Below, piece by piece: positions 31,695 through 43,967 of a stretch of DNA of 64,000 bases. The DNA comes from Buddleja alternifolia. Its lineage: Eukaryota > Streptophyta > Magnoliopsida > Lamiales > Scrophulariaceae. How positions within the stretch are numbered: the first letter of the stretch is position 1; each line of letters begins with the position of its first letter. The stretch is taken from NCBI GenBank assembly GCA_019426215.1, contig CM033408.1, positions 10,109,077 to 10,173,076 of the forward strand, given 5' to 3'. The position numbers and the translations under genes are program-made. The notes under the pieces were generated by a model. It searched no databases. It worked only from the letters and a program-made list of their open reading frames with translations, and was not told the origin of the DNA.

Positions 31695-32731
31695 ATGAAG
31701 TCATATTCTAAAGTGACTGTTGCTATATAAATGACGCTAAGACTATGTCTACTAAATTGAAAGGTAAAAGAACTAACAACGTATATTTGGTAGATTGGGG
31801 TTCAACAACTGACAACAACCCAATATGTTTTGTTGCTAAAAATGAATCTAAAACGGGTTGGTTACGACATAGAAAAATGAATCACCTCAACTTTAAGACA
31901 ATCTCTCAGCTTATAAATCTAAATCTTATAGAGGGATTACCAAAAGGACCATTTCACAAGGATCGCCTTTGTGACGCTTGTCAAATGGGCAAACAAGTTA
32001 AATCATCTTTCAACAGAAAACCTCATCTATCTACCACTAGAATACTTGAACTACTTCACATGGATCTGTTTGGACCTGTTCAAATGATTAGTGTGAGCGG
32101 TAAAAAGTATATGTTGGTGATAGTAGATGATTTCTCTCGATTTACTTGGGTGGAATTTCTTTTGTCCAAAGATGAAACATGTGACAAGTTAACAACGCTT
32201 ATTCGGCAACTTCAAACATTGAAAAATCTTAAGGTTGCAAGAATAAAAAATGATCACGGTACTGAGTTTACTAACAAGGTTGTTGAGAAGTTTTGTGCGG
32301 AGAATGGAATACATCATGAGTATTCAGCTCCCCGAACTCCCCAACAGAATGATGTTGTTGAGAGCAGGAACAGAACGCTCAGGGAAGCCGCTAGGACAGT
32401 GTTAGCAGAGTCAAAGCTTGCTCCTAGGTTTTGGGTTGAAGCGATCAACACTGCTTGTTATACTCAAAACCGTTGCATGATCAACAAACACCATGGGAAA
32501 ACTCCATATGAACTGTGGAAGGGACATAAGCCAAATGTTTCATATTTTCACGTCTCTAGTTCTAAATGTTTTATCCATAATAATGGATCCTAAAGCCTAA
32601 AGACATTTGATCCTAAAGCGGATGAGGGAATCTTTCTAGGCTACGCCAAGAATGGAAAGAATTTTCGCATCCTAAACAAGATCAAATCGAAGGTTGAGGA
32701 ATCTATTCATGTTGTTTTTGATGATGCTAAC
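31695..32731 (+). pseudogene. pol: Outer SIRE pol, 5' part (integrase), decayed
   Basis: The protease is missing through the gag-pol deletion. Recognisable integrase remains: [25 protein letters not shown] and DHGTEF; the region of the catalytic Glu is altered to QQNDVVESRN but keeps the Glu. An in-frame TAA follows NNGS at ~32591. The solo LTR enters right after codons for DDAN, with CTAAC as target site. Sequence continues at 34932. Confidence 0.9.
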
Positions 32732-34926
32732 TGTAACACCCTTACACGAGACACATAAATAATAATAGCACACATTTATATGTTACCCATTCGACCATCA
32801 TATATAAGCGGAAGCATCAACTTCACTAGTTTCACAACCCTTACACATGGCCATAGAAAAAAAATACATACATCTAAGAATTATACTTTACAAGAGACCA
32901 AAAAGAAGCCCTATATGATATGCAAATGATGAGCTGAGGGAGAAGAACTTGAAAACTAGTCAGCCGACCTTTGATCCATACTTCAACCTTATGTACACGA
33001 CTTCACGGACCGACTCTATCAAAGAAAACATTGCGTTTGGTGAGTCGCAAACTCAGTAAGTATAATCAAGTAACGAGATATTTAACATTAAAAATCAACA
33101 ACCAATCAATCATTTGAAGTCACATAAGAACATCGTCCATAATCAATTCACATTCAATATGCACGTGTTTAGTCATTTTATTTTACTGTTAATGGCCTGC
33201 TATAACTAAGAGGAGATCGTGATCACGAAAATGGCCATGGCACTCTGTAATTCATATAACACATGGGAGTTCAGTGAACTCGGGTGGCCGTACGGTACTC
33301 TGTGGTCCAGTTTTACTGGAAATTCTTTAACACATGGCTCAAGATTAGTAGCAGCCATAACAGAACCTCTTATGATTTTCATAGCATATATCTCATTTTC
33401 ATCATCAAGTCATCAATAACATTTCCACCTTGTTAAAGTTCATGTAGTTCACATATATTACACAATGAAGTATATTCACCTTATTCGTTTCCATCATTCA
33501 ATCATAATATAACCGCGTTCACAACACCATAAGTTTCCCAATCAACACAAACAGACAAATAAAGGATGCATTTAGAACTATCAATCAAAATAAAGGATGA
33601 GTCAATTATCAAGCCACCCAATTATACTCACAAATAGAGCTCATTGAGATGTCTTCGTCTAGTCGGCATTTTCGGCTCCTCTATTGGAATCTCGACCTAT
33701 TAACACATCAAAATGCATAACTACCCGTGCTGTAATAACATGACAAAATATTTTCATATTTAATTTCCTTGTCAATTTGTGGATTCGATTAACGAAACAG
33801 GAGACGGCTGTCTCAACAGATTTTTCAGAACCGACACCATATATTCAACTATTTCTATGAAATCCCCTGTTCACTGTAAAATTCTGAAATTTGGGTGACG
33901 TCTCTATAAAATATGTATATATCTACTGTAAAACTTTTAGAAAAAAAAAAAAAAACCTCACAACAGTAGCATTTGCCAATCCCGCCGAACATAATGGCAG
34001 TTTTATTCAATGATTTTTAGAAAACTCCAAAAAACTCCAATCCTTACCAAACTTTTCAGAGACGTTAAACACATAATCAAGTTGTTCCAAAAAATTCAAC
34101 AAAGTCTAATTCACATTTTAGGCACCTAATTACAACCTTGAAGTTCAACTGCAGAAACTGAAATTTCAGAAAGCTAGGTGTCATTCAAATTAAGTTAACT
34201 AAAAAAAACGACATATAGATGATATAGTACTTGCAATATCCGGCCTTCAAGGCTTTCTTATATACATACAAACATATACACACCTTCAAACATGTACACA
34301 TGATATATAAGATAGCAACTATATACCTTAAAACAGAATCAGGAAAAGATGAAGCTTCCTATTCTTGGAGTGTCTTTTCCCTCTATTGAATTTTCATTCT
34401 TCAACTTTGTTTGTGCTTGAGGTGAGGTATGAAGGGAAATATCAGAGAGTTTCAGCCGTGTTGTGTGAGGTTGGAGGTGAAGGATTGTTTCTCCAAGAGA
34501 TTAGAACAAAATAGAGAGATAGGCTTGCCACACGTGGGGGTGATACGTTGCCACCTATCTTGTATTCTTCTTACCTCTTCTTTGGGGTGTGTGTGTGTGT
34601 ATTCCTAATTGTATTAGCATCTAACATGTGCATACATAGATATGTATACCACTTCTAAGGTTGACACTTAACTTTTGAGATAATTCTCATCTAAAAAAAA
34701 AGGCATCTAGAAAAGGCATGTCATATATATATATATATATATGTATAGAAGAATGATGTGTAAATAATACTAGCCTATTTCACATATAGATAGAATAGTA
34801 GCTATACACGAGTAGTAAAACATTTTTGGTCGTGCACAAATCGCTGAAATTGAATAAATTACGAAATCTAATTAACGGTAATTATCGCCTCTACGAAATT
34901 AGAAGCCGAGAATATGGGGTGTTACA
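32732..34926. mobile_element. Solo LTR, probably of a Ty3-gypsy chromovirus
   Basis: 2195 bp, starting TGTAACACCC and ending GGGGTGTTACA, flanked by perfect 5-bp duplications CTAAC (32727-32731 and 34927-34931). The inner SIRE pol reads through this point uninterrupted, confirming the insertion. There are no coding domains, PBS or PPT, so it is a solo LTR left by LTR-LTR recombination. The TGTAACACC...GGTGTTACA ends and length suit Tekay/Del-type chromovirus LTRs, but the family call is from end sequence only. It contains an (AT)n run at about 34721-34742. Confidence 0.85.
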
Positions 34927-34931
34927 CTAAC

Positions 34932-36873
34932 CAAGAACCGAGTAGGGTTAATATGAATGATGTAGGATTTGAAGATCTGTGTAATCAAGCATCTAAGATT
35001 ACCATTAATGATGATAGTGACGACGATGTTGAGATCTCAGTGCCACCTCCTAAGATTACTCGTGACGTCATTTCGGATAACAATGCAAGATCTGCTAATG
35101 ATCATGAAGAGAGTGATCATCAAGAGCAAACAAGGATCTGTAAACTTGAAGTGCCTACGCAAGAGGGTAGTCAAGCGTCTGATCGTCAAGCGCCTATTCA
35201 ACCTCTTAACCTTTTCCAACTAGATAGACTATGGCTACGTGATCATCCACCAGAGCAGATTATTGGAGATATTGAAGTGTCTATTAGGACTAGAGCTGCT
35301 ACATTCAATGAGGCTATGTTCGCAAGCTTTCTATCTCAAATAGAACCTAAGAAAGTGGATGAAGCGGTAAGCGATCCAAGTTGGATTGAAGCCATGCAAG
35401 AAGAGCTTAATCAGTTTGAGCGTAGTAAGGTTTGGACACTACTACCAAGGCCAACTCACCAAGGAGTTATTGGAAATAGATGGGTTTATAGAAACAAGAT
35501 GGATGTGAATGACACTGTAACAAGAAACAAGGCCAGACTCGTAGCTCAAGGATATTGCCAAGAAGAGGGTATTGATTTTGATGAGACATATGCTCCTGTC
35601 GCCCGTCTTGAAGCAATTCGCATGTTTCTAGCGTATGCAGCGTTCAACAAGTTCACTGTACATCAGATGGACGTGAAGAGTGTATTCCTGAATGGTAAAC
35701 TCCAAGAAGAGGTATATATGGAGCAACCACCAGGATTCATCAACAACCATGGTAAGGGTATGGTCTACAAGCTAGATAAAGCACTTTATAGGCTTAAGCA
35801 AGCACCCCGAGCATGGTATGACACTCTTTTTGTTTTTTTTTATTGGTAAAGGCTTTTCAAAAGGCGGCGTTGATACAACGTTATTTAAAATTACCAATGA
35901 CGAAGATATTCTCTTAGTCCAAATTTACGTTGATGATATTATATTTGGTTCTACTAACAAACGTCTGTGTGAGAAATTTTCAAAAATGATGCAAGAACAA
36001 TTTGAAATGAGCATGATGGGTGAATTAACTTTCTTCTTAGGATTACAAGTTAAACAACTCCCTAATGGAATATTTATTAACCAATCTAAATATACACGTG
36101 ATATGATTAAGAAATTTGGTATGGAAAATGCATCATATTCAAAAATTCCAATGAGCCAAACGCTTAAGTTAGATAAAGATGAAAGTGGGAAGAAGGTTGA
36201 TATCACTAATTATTGAGGTATTATTGGATCACTTCTTTATCTTACTGCTAGTAGACTTGATATTATGTTTTCTGTATGCATGTGTGCACGATTTCAAGCT
36301 GATCCTAAAGAGTCACACTTAATTGCTGCCAAGAGAATCCTTAAATACCTAAAAGGCACACAAAATGTGGGCTTATGGTATCGAAGGGACTCTCCTTTTG
36401 AACTAATTGGTTACTCAGATGCAGATTTTGCAGGTTGCTAATTAGATCATTAGAGTATTAGTGGTACATATCAATTTCTAGGTGATAGGTTAGTTTCATG
36501 GCATTGTAAGAAACAATAATCCATAGCTACCTCTACAACCGAAGCTGAGTATGTAGCTGCAGGAAGTTGGTGTGCACAAGTGTTATGGATGAGACAACAA
36601 CTTAGAGATTATGGTATAATTCTAGGTCCAACCTCCATTCATTGTGATAACCAAAGCGCTCTAGCCATGACTCAAAATCCTGTTCTTCATTCTAGAACCA
36701 AACATATTGACATTATATGCCATTTTCTTCATGACCATGTTCAAAAGAAAGATATCTCTATGCACTTTATTGGGACTGACAAACAATTGGCAGATATCTT
36801 CACCAAAGCTCTCAACGAACAACGTTTCCTCACTTTAAGAAGTGAATTAGGTATGATCGATTTAAATGCTTAA
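34932..36873 (+). pseudogene. pol: Outer SIRE pol, 3' part (RT-RNase H), decayed
   Basis: Continues from 32731. The frame is open through the linker and the first half of RT, then shifts in a T-run (about 35827-35840). RT keeps [10 protein letters not shown] at ~35929. It stops at TGA ~36214, again at ~36438 and ~36450 in the RNase H region, and at ~36517. The RNase H end ([10 protein letters not shown], then [10 protein letters not shown]) is readable to the natural TAA at 36871. Close in sequence to the inner pol. Confidence 0.88.
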
Positions 36874-37695
36874 TCATTTTTTGCATCATATTTTATTAGA
36901 CATATAATTTAGGGGGAATTCACTTTATTTATGTCCAAAAGATCTTTGAAAAGTTGTTACAAGTTAACAAATTTAGGGGAAAACTTAAAATTGTACTTGA
37001 ACCTAACTGCAAGCGTCAATGATCAAAAACTTTCATATGCATGATCATCAACGCTCAGTATTATTTATGCATAATATGTTGGACGCTCAAACATAAATTT
37101 TTTTTATCTCAAGCGTCAACATAAATCTTACAAAGGTTTATTTGTTAAGAGTTGAATTTATTCCCTTCAACACTTAATATAAAATTGGTTGTAAAATTCA
37201 TGCATAAATTTTACACGCTTCTTAACCTTAGTGGATAGACTCAAAAGTCTACTTTGGATTCTATTCACACGTTTCCATCACATCAAATTGGCGGGTAATA
37301 AAAACTTTTCAAATGACGGTTCAGAGTTAGTACATGTCTGGGTACGTGTCAGTATACCATCTGGCGCGTGCATTACACTCTGAAAATGCCAAACATTTTA
37401 AAACTTTAACTCGGACGTCAAATCTTTATATATGGGAGTTACCAAATGTAACTTTCCTCTCTTGCTTAAAACCCGCGTCCGCAGTTAAAATTTCCATGGC
37501 TGAGATTAAAACAACTTTACACGTGTCTAAATCCTACAGAGACGAGAGAACACAAGTTTCTAAAATTCATTTACTGTGTCATTTAAAACAAAATTTCTGC
37601 AGAAAAATTACTCACTCTTACTCAAAGATATCTGCACAATTACTATCTCTCTCTCTTCTTCCAAAAGAAAATCTCAGTTCATCTTTTTTACTAAA
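36874..37695 (+). other. Outer SIRE spacer between pol and third ORF
   Basis: Homologous to 17513-18311 of the inner SIRE, including the GGGGGAATTCACTTTA block near 36912 and the cytosine-rich 'tctctctctcttcttcc' before the third-ORF ATG. No gene. Confidence 0.65.
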
Positions 37696-39507
37696 ATGGC
37701 ACCAAAGAAATCTACTGCTACTTCTGCTGAGCCTACCATCAAGGTCACTGAAGGCCTTGTTGTCGACTGGAAATTTCTATCTGACAAAAGTGATGGACTC
37801 TGTCACCAAGGCTGGACTTAAAACATTCTTGACTCAAAACTCCTATCTGTTTCCAATGGAAGTCGACACCTTCTGGAAAACTGCCAAACTCTCCGAGGAC
37901 AAGAATTCGATCTCTTGTCTCATTCCTCTATCCAAGAAGGAGTCACCAAAATAATTTGTACTGTCTGCGGCCTCCATTGCCAAGAACTTTAATCTCCCAA
38001 ATGAGGGTGAGGCATTGGATTGTGTTACTCTGGAACAAATCAAGGAAGCATGGACTACTATGAGTGCTTATGACGGTGTACTATACAAACAACACTTCAA
38101 AAAGAAAGAACTAGTATCTAAATATCAACTGATGGCTAATTTATGCAGCCAAATCATAGAATGCAGAGTGGGTACTTTTGATAAGGTCAACCCAATATAA
38201 TTTTCAGATGATGACAGCAATACTCCTCAACATCAAGATCAACTGGAGTGAGTATGTCTTTGGAAGGTTTAGGGACTATTTAAGCGGCCCAAATATACCT
38301 TATGAGCTTATTTAGAATGACCTGCTATTTTGATCAGGTTGTGTCTACTCGTCTGGCCAACCTCTGAATAAGGTCAAGTTGCTGGGAAAAAGGATTCTAA
38401 ACAATCTCTTAAATCCTCCCAAAGTTGGTGCTGCTGCTAGACCACTGTCTGAGTATCTAGAAGTACGTGAAGCGTCGGACAAAGAGGCGAAGCGTCCTGC
38501 TCAAGTGGAAGCCGTGAAGCGTCCGACTGTTACCAAGAAGAGGGCTCCCAGAAAGCGCAAGGCTCAAGTTGTTCCCTCTCCTCAAAAGGACGATGAGAAA
38601 ATCGATGAAGATACAGAGGACAAGATCCCTTTGATCAAGCGGAGGAAGTTGGAATGTATAATCAAACAAATAGACTTCGAAGAACCAGCTGCTGCTTCTC
38701 CCGCTCAAACGTTTAAACTCGTTGAAGGAGTCAACATTAAAAAGATCTTTAAGCGTTCTAGGATAAGCAAGCGTCAAGATGCTCTTATTCCTGAAGAGCC
38801 TGAGATTATCGAGCCAAGCGCTCAAGATATTGCTACTGAACCAAGCGCTCAAGAAGTCGCTGCTGAGCCAAGCTCTCAGGGTAAGTTTATTTCTTCCTGC
38901 AGCATTTCTTTTCCTACATCTGTAGAAGATCCTGCTCTTATAGAGGATAATTCTTGTGCTACAACTTTAGTTCCAGTTGCTGCTGAAGCATCAATTGATG
39001 TCCACCTGGATGTTGATTTAGAAGAAGTGGTGGCTATTGCCAAAGACGTTGCAGTGGATGCCGAGGAACCTATGTTGGAAGGGGTCCAACTACCACATTC
39101 TTCAGAGGTCATGACTGAGGCACGCTCAGAAGGTCAGAGTTGTTGAGAAAGTTACAAGGCCAAGGCACTTTTTCAGGCTGGATACGCTGAAGACGATTGA
39201 TCACTCAATCAACTATATGCCCCCAGCACTTGAAGAAGATTTCATCCCCGCAGGCTATAATGAAGAAAGATACGTCATTACGGAGAATGAAATTACCCTG
39301 CTGATTGATATTGACAGAAAGATCAGAGATATAGTGTTCAACACTGAGCTCACAGAAATTAAGAGGAAATACTATTTGGCCATTCAACTTGATAAAACTC
39401 CTAGTTACATACCTTCTTCTCTTATCCTTCAACAAGAAAGACAAGGTGGTAGAAATCCTAAATGTGATGCGGATCTGGCTTATTACCTCGACTATGGGCA
39501 CAACAAG
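37696..39507 (+). pseudogene. Outer SIRE third ORF, 5' part, decayed
   Basis: ATG 37696 (MAPKKSTATSAEPTIKV) matches the inner third ORF. Lost frame after WKFL at ~37780 (a short deletion), stop at ~37952, stop at ~38198, further frameshifts to ~38380, then an open run 38379-39143 covering the NLS-like region, EPSAQ units and acidic part, another stop, and an open run to the Athila insertion site. The Athila-like element sits between the codons for GH(N/S)K and PIGF. Confidence 0.85.
39503..39507. other. Target-site duplication ACAAG (partner GCAAG at 51791-51795)
   Basis: The two copies differ by one base. The inner SIRE has AGC at this codon, so GCAAG is probably original and the left copy has mutated since insertion. 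Confidence 0.8.
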
Positions 39508-40894
39508 TGACACGCTAGAACCTAACGTGCTTGGTAGCAAGTATACTAGTCGTGTAGTAATAAAAATGGACAAAATAAGTCCGGGTTGTCGAACCACGGA
39601 GACTTGGATTTTAGCTTGTGATTTGCAAATAAATGTAAAGACAATTCAACGGAAAGTAAGAGTAAGACAAGTAAGTAAACGAAGAACAAAAATAAGAACG
39701 AGCAATAGATTGAAACTCAAATGTGAAAATAGACTAAGGCAATTGCAAGACTTGACTTGATCCTCATTCGCACATAGACTCTCGTTGAATTATTAGACCT
39801 AGTTGCTATGGTGAAAACTCCTAAGGTAAAGAATTACCGATGTCTCGTGATAGACTCCTACACTTAAATGGCGGTTTCCTAAGTATGTCTACCCGGAAAT
39901 CTAACCTCTAAGCATGCATTGAAGAACTAGAGTTTACTCGATTAGAATCGAACGACTTCACCCGAGAGTCTTTACCTATGTCTAGGGCAACTCCTATTCA
40001 GTTCGGTGATGTTATAAATCCCTTGCACCCTAGCTTAACTCTTTCTCAAGATGCTAAAATAGGCAATTTATAATACATATGGTGATCAATCACATGTAAG
40101 AAACATAAGCACATATTCATAACACATAGCAACATAGGAATTAATTCAACGATTATCAATAACACGAATAATTCACAAATCAATTCTTACAAGGCCCTAG
40201 CCATATGAATTTAGCCCATAACTATCAATATAGAAGAATTCAACATGTTCATATCCATAAATGTAAACATAAAATGCAATAAACAATGAATAAACTCCCT
40301 ATAAGGTTGAATGATGATGATTCTCTAATGGAGCTTCACTCCTTAGCTCTTATTCTCTTCTTACCCTTTTAGATCAGTGAAATTATGGCCCAAAACTAAG
40401 AAGTATACTCCCAATTCCCCAGATTTCGAACCCTTGAAATGAATTGAAAAATCCAATTTATACATTCAGAATTCTGTTATCGCGGCGCCTAAGCGCGCGT
40501 CGATTGGGGCCTAGGCGTCGCCTACGTGGCGTGTCTTTCTTGGGGCAGAAGTTCAGGGGCGCCCAGGCGTGCAGAAAGGAGGCGCCCAGGCGCGCGATGT
40601 GTGGCTCCTAGGCGTGCATTGTGTGGCTCCTAGGCGTGCGTCTCAGGAGCCAAATTTCTCTCTGTTGGGATCGCGCCTGGGCGCGGGTAAAGTGGCGGCT
40701 GGGCGTGGTTCTTAGAAGGCTGAGCTGAGTTGGTGAAGTGAGTCGTCTTTTGCCCTTTTCTTCGTCCATCGTTGCTTACTACTTGAATTCACTTCACACA
40801 CATATTAAACGCACGAGTGGCATGAAATAAACTATATACGGGCCTAAATTATCATTAAAAAGGCCTAAAAACTTATGCAAAAACGACTCCTATA
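39508..40894 (-). repeat. Athila-like 3' LTR
   Basis: 1387 bp, plus-strand start TGACACGCTAGAACC, end GACTCCTATA (the partner ends TATCA, so the final CA has mutated). Contains a GC-rich degenerate repeat at about 40482-40700. Confidence 0.92.
40482..40700. repeat. GC-rich GGCGCC(T/C)AGGCG repeat in Athila-like 3' LTR
   Basis: Repeated GCGCCCAGGCG, GGCTCCTAGGCG and GGCGCCTAAGCGCG blocks with 15-40-bp spacing, in an otherwise AT-rich LTR. The matching block in the 5' LTR is 51362-51602, which has one extra ~21-bp unit. Confidence 0.8.
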
Positions 40895-40911
40895 AACCCC
40901 CCCAAACTTAT
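40895..40911 (-). other. Athila-like polypurine tract
   Basis: Minus strand AAGTTTGGGGGGGTTT directly before the LTR start at 40894. Confidence 0.85.
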
Positions 40912-42563
40912 CACTTGCTCGATCTCGAGCAAGAAAAGGCATAAGATACGAGCTCATCATCAAACACAGGGAACATAATAAAAAGACACTACCTAACTCA
41001 CTTTTGTGGAGTACACGGTTGCATTTAGCGGATGCAACAAGCCTTTGAACCCTTGAGTTACCTCAAAGGACGAGTTATAGTCTCGTGAGGGTTTGCAGCC
41101 GATATACCCACAAAATCGAAAGATTTTCAACCCCGATCAATCAACGCAAATTACTATGATTAATAAAACACAATGGTATGAATTCATCCGTTTAAGCTCA
41201 AATTTACATATATATACACATCACACACTTGCTCATGTTACGCCTTAACATCGAAAAGATCATCCTAAGGGTGTAGTGTAATAAATCTCAAGCATTATAG
41301 TCGAGTGGCATTCTTACCACTTTTCAAGCATTAATCCCAGATTTAGCAACTTTCGATTAGTCACATGGTACGAGAATTGAAGAAAACTTCATAGCCACTA
41401 AAAATTTGTCACTTTATCCACTTTTGGCTTTAACTTATGCACTTTCAACTCAAAACATTAGAGGTTAGACCATGTGCAATGTTTGATTCTCTTAGGCTTT
41501 CTATGACACCCTTGTAACGAGCTTTAGGCCAATAACTTCCAAACCAGACGACTTTAGGGTATCAAGTGTAGAGACACTCCTAAGGGCTTAATCGCTCGAG
41601 TGTCAAAGGCCACAAAACCAAACTAGGTCCTTATTCACTTAACCCTTGCATTGGCTTGAGCTTAGCTCAAATTAGCATAATAGTACAGTATTCTAGGCAT
41701 GGTGCTCTTCGCCCCCAGTATCTATTAAGCCTGACTTTTGCAGTCATACCAATGTTCAACCTCTTTTTATTATTGTTAAGCATACAAAGTTAACGTTCTC
41801 AACTCATAACACATGTGAAAATTCTAAGTTGATATTTTCGGGATCAAGCCTTTAAGTGTTTCAAAATGGTTGCCTACTCAACGCCTCTACCCTCGATTTA
41901 TGTGCATATGTGAATCATCTTAAAGATAATCTAGTCACGTTTAGGGTCCCACAAGCAAGGAAACGATGTGTATAGCCATTAAAAACGACATTGATAGAGA
42001 AAACATACCATGTATTCAAATTAACCATGCTCAATGCATCAAGTGAAGGGTTGAAATTCTATCCAAAAATTTTCAAAATTTCACAAAATTGCACAAGCCT
42101 CACATGTAGAGGTGCCAACCCCCCAAACTTGGACCAAAATATCTAAAACATGGATAAATATGACTACAATGGATCAGTACTCCCCCCCCCCCCCAAACTT
42201 AACATGAACATTGGCCCCAATGTTAAAAAAAAAAAAAAGAAGGGTAAGGTACACATCACCATAGGGTATGCTGAAAAGCAAACCCGAGTCCACGAAAGCG
42301 AGTGAATCCAAGAGAGGCAACCACGGTGTTGGCCATGATGTCAACCACTACATATTTAAACATATGCTAGCCATCCGAATCATTAGGCATTGGATAGAAA
42401 CGATGAAAACACAACAAAACAAACATAAACTAGAAGATGCATAGATAAAGAACAAGAAAGGAAATCAAAAAGAGCATCCAACATATAACAATATCCAACA
42501 AACCAAATCAAAAGATAGACAAAACGACAAAGCGAGACAGGAAATGGAAAATACAAGACAAGA
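40912..42563 (-). other. Athila-like 3' non-coding region
   Basis: 1.65 kb without an open frame, as is usual for Athila elements. It holds the internal PPT and palindrome at 42182-42224. Nothing else seen. Confidence 0.7.
42182..42224 (-). other. Internal second polypurine tract with adjacent 18-bp palindrome
   Basis: On the minus strand the perfect inverted repeat AACATTGGGGCCAATGTT (42224-42207) is followed by TCATGTT and then AAGTTTGGGGGGG (to 42182). The true PPT (40895-40911) has the same AAGTTTGGGGGGG core. Confidence 0.7.
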
Positions 42564-43967
42564 CTAATCCTCGGTGCCAAAACGGTCAATATAGTCCTCG
42601 TCCTCTCCACCCCCGAGATCAGCCAAATCAAGCATAGGGCTACCCTCGTCATCAGGAGCATCATCATCACCTCCCACAGGAAGTATAGCACCCGACTCGG
42701 GCACATCCTCAGGCTGCTGAGGAGTGGGGCGCGGGTAAGGTGGAGGAGTAGAATAGTCAAATGGGCCCCGACCGATAAATGCGTCCTGCTCGACGAGAAG
42801 CTGACGGACATATGCACATGTGTCGGTCATAACCATCCTCATCTCATCCCTCAACTCATCCCTCATCTGTCTAATGGCGGCGGCATCCAGCGGTGGGAAC
42901 TGTTGAGAACTAGTAGCTCAGGACGACGACGGGCGAGGCCTCTTGGAAGTGGCCTGTGGTGGGGGAGCCTGTGGGTCATCAGCTACCACGGCTAGATAAG
43001 AACCAGGGAGCTCCGTGCGCTCCATGGGAAATAACGGAACCTTAGCCTTCTTACACAAAATGGTGATAAGTGACGGGAGGATGATGGGGTTCTTCCTGGT
43101 GGGCCCATCACCCTTTTGCTGGGCCAACTCCTTGACTATCAACGGCCCCAACTCGTTCTTCAATTTCCGAAAATGGTCCTCCAAGGACTTATGAATCACC
43201 TGTGCAAAGTCTACAGCTTTCTTGGACATAATGGCATAAATGACGGTGGCCCTTTCCTTGTTAGCCTCTGACCGGTTAGTCCTCGAGATCAAATTAAACC
43301 TGATGAAGTCTAACAACCAAAATGCTGCCTCGGGAAGTAGGGTCCGACGGGGGATATGAGCATCTTCGGGTAACCACTCCCATCCCTCTCGTGTAATAAC
43401 CCGCAAAATATCTGATAAGCGAACTCGTAGGTGCCCTGAGTTGTATAGAGACATGAACTCGCACATTTAAGGGACGAGGGTACCTATGCACTCCCTTACC
43501 TTCCCCAACTCATAGTCGACCTCCTTACCCCGTACCAAAAGTGTAGGCCCTGTCCATACCAAAGTCTCAATCTCACAATATACCCCAGACCTGAAAAATT
43601 CAAGGACCCAAGGAAGGTGGATAGCTTCGAGTTTGTGGCAGAAAAACTGTAGGTGATGGAAATTAATCAATTCTTGCACAGAGGGCTGTCCCCGGATAAT
43701 CAGATAGTGCTCTTTAATTAGAGTACGGGGGGCGCTTAAACTCTGACATAGAATGTCATGCTATCTTTGGGTTTCGTGTTATGGTGTTACATTTTAGGAA
43801 CATATAAATGTATGCTATGATCCTGTATGGGTTTTGTGTGTAAGGGTGTTACATAGAATCTGGACTTTGGGGTCTGCAAAACGGGGATCAAAGGGGGTCT
43901 CGGGCTCGTTAGAAGAACCCTCACCCATTTTCTTCTTGCCCTTGGACTGTTTGGTGGTTTTCGGCAT
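42564..43967 (-). pseudogene. Athila-like envelope-position ORF, broken
   Basis: ATG at 43967 (MPKTTKQSKGKKKMGEGSS). The frame is broken after ~37 codons by a 105-bp insertion (43746-43859), then reads ~70 codons to TAA 43467-43469, 182 codons to a stop at 42918-42920, and in the same frame on to 42564. The protein has a Lys-rich start, a conserved middle (YNSGHLRVRLSDILRVITREGW, LLDFIRFNLISRTNR), an acidic GGDDDAPDDE stretch and no clear signal peptide or membrane segment. Athila elements carry an ORF here that has been compared with retroviral envelopes. This product looks soluble, and only its position supports that comparison. Confidence 0.75.
43746..43859. repeat. 105-bp insertion flanked by 9-bp direct repeat, made of LTR-end fragments
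   Basis: ACATAGAAT occurs at 43746-43754 and 43851-43859. Between them are two imperfect copies of a 'tgctat...gggttt.gtgt.a.ggtgttacat' unit. Each resembles the reverse complement of the first ~55 bases of the solo LTR at 32732, which begins TGTAACACCC and reads 'cacatttatatgtt' further in. Confidence 0.65.
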
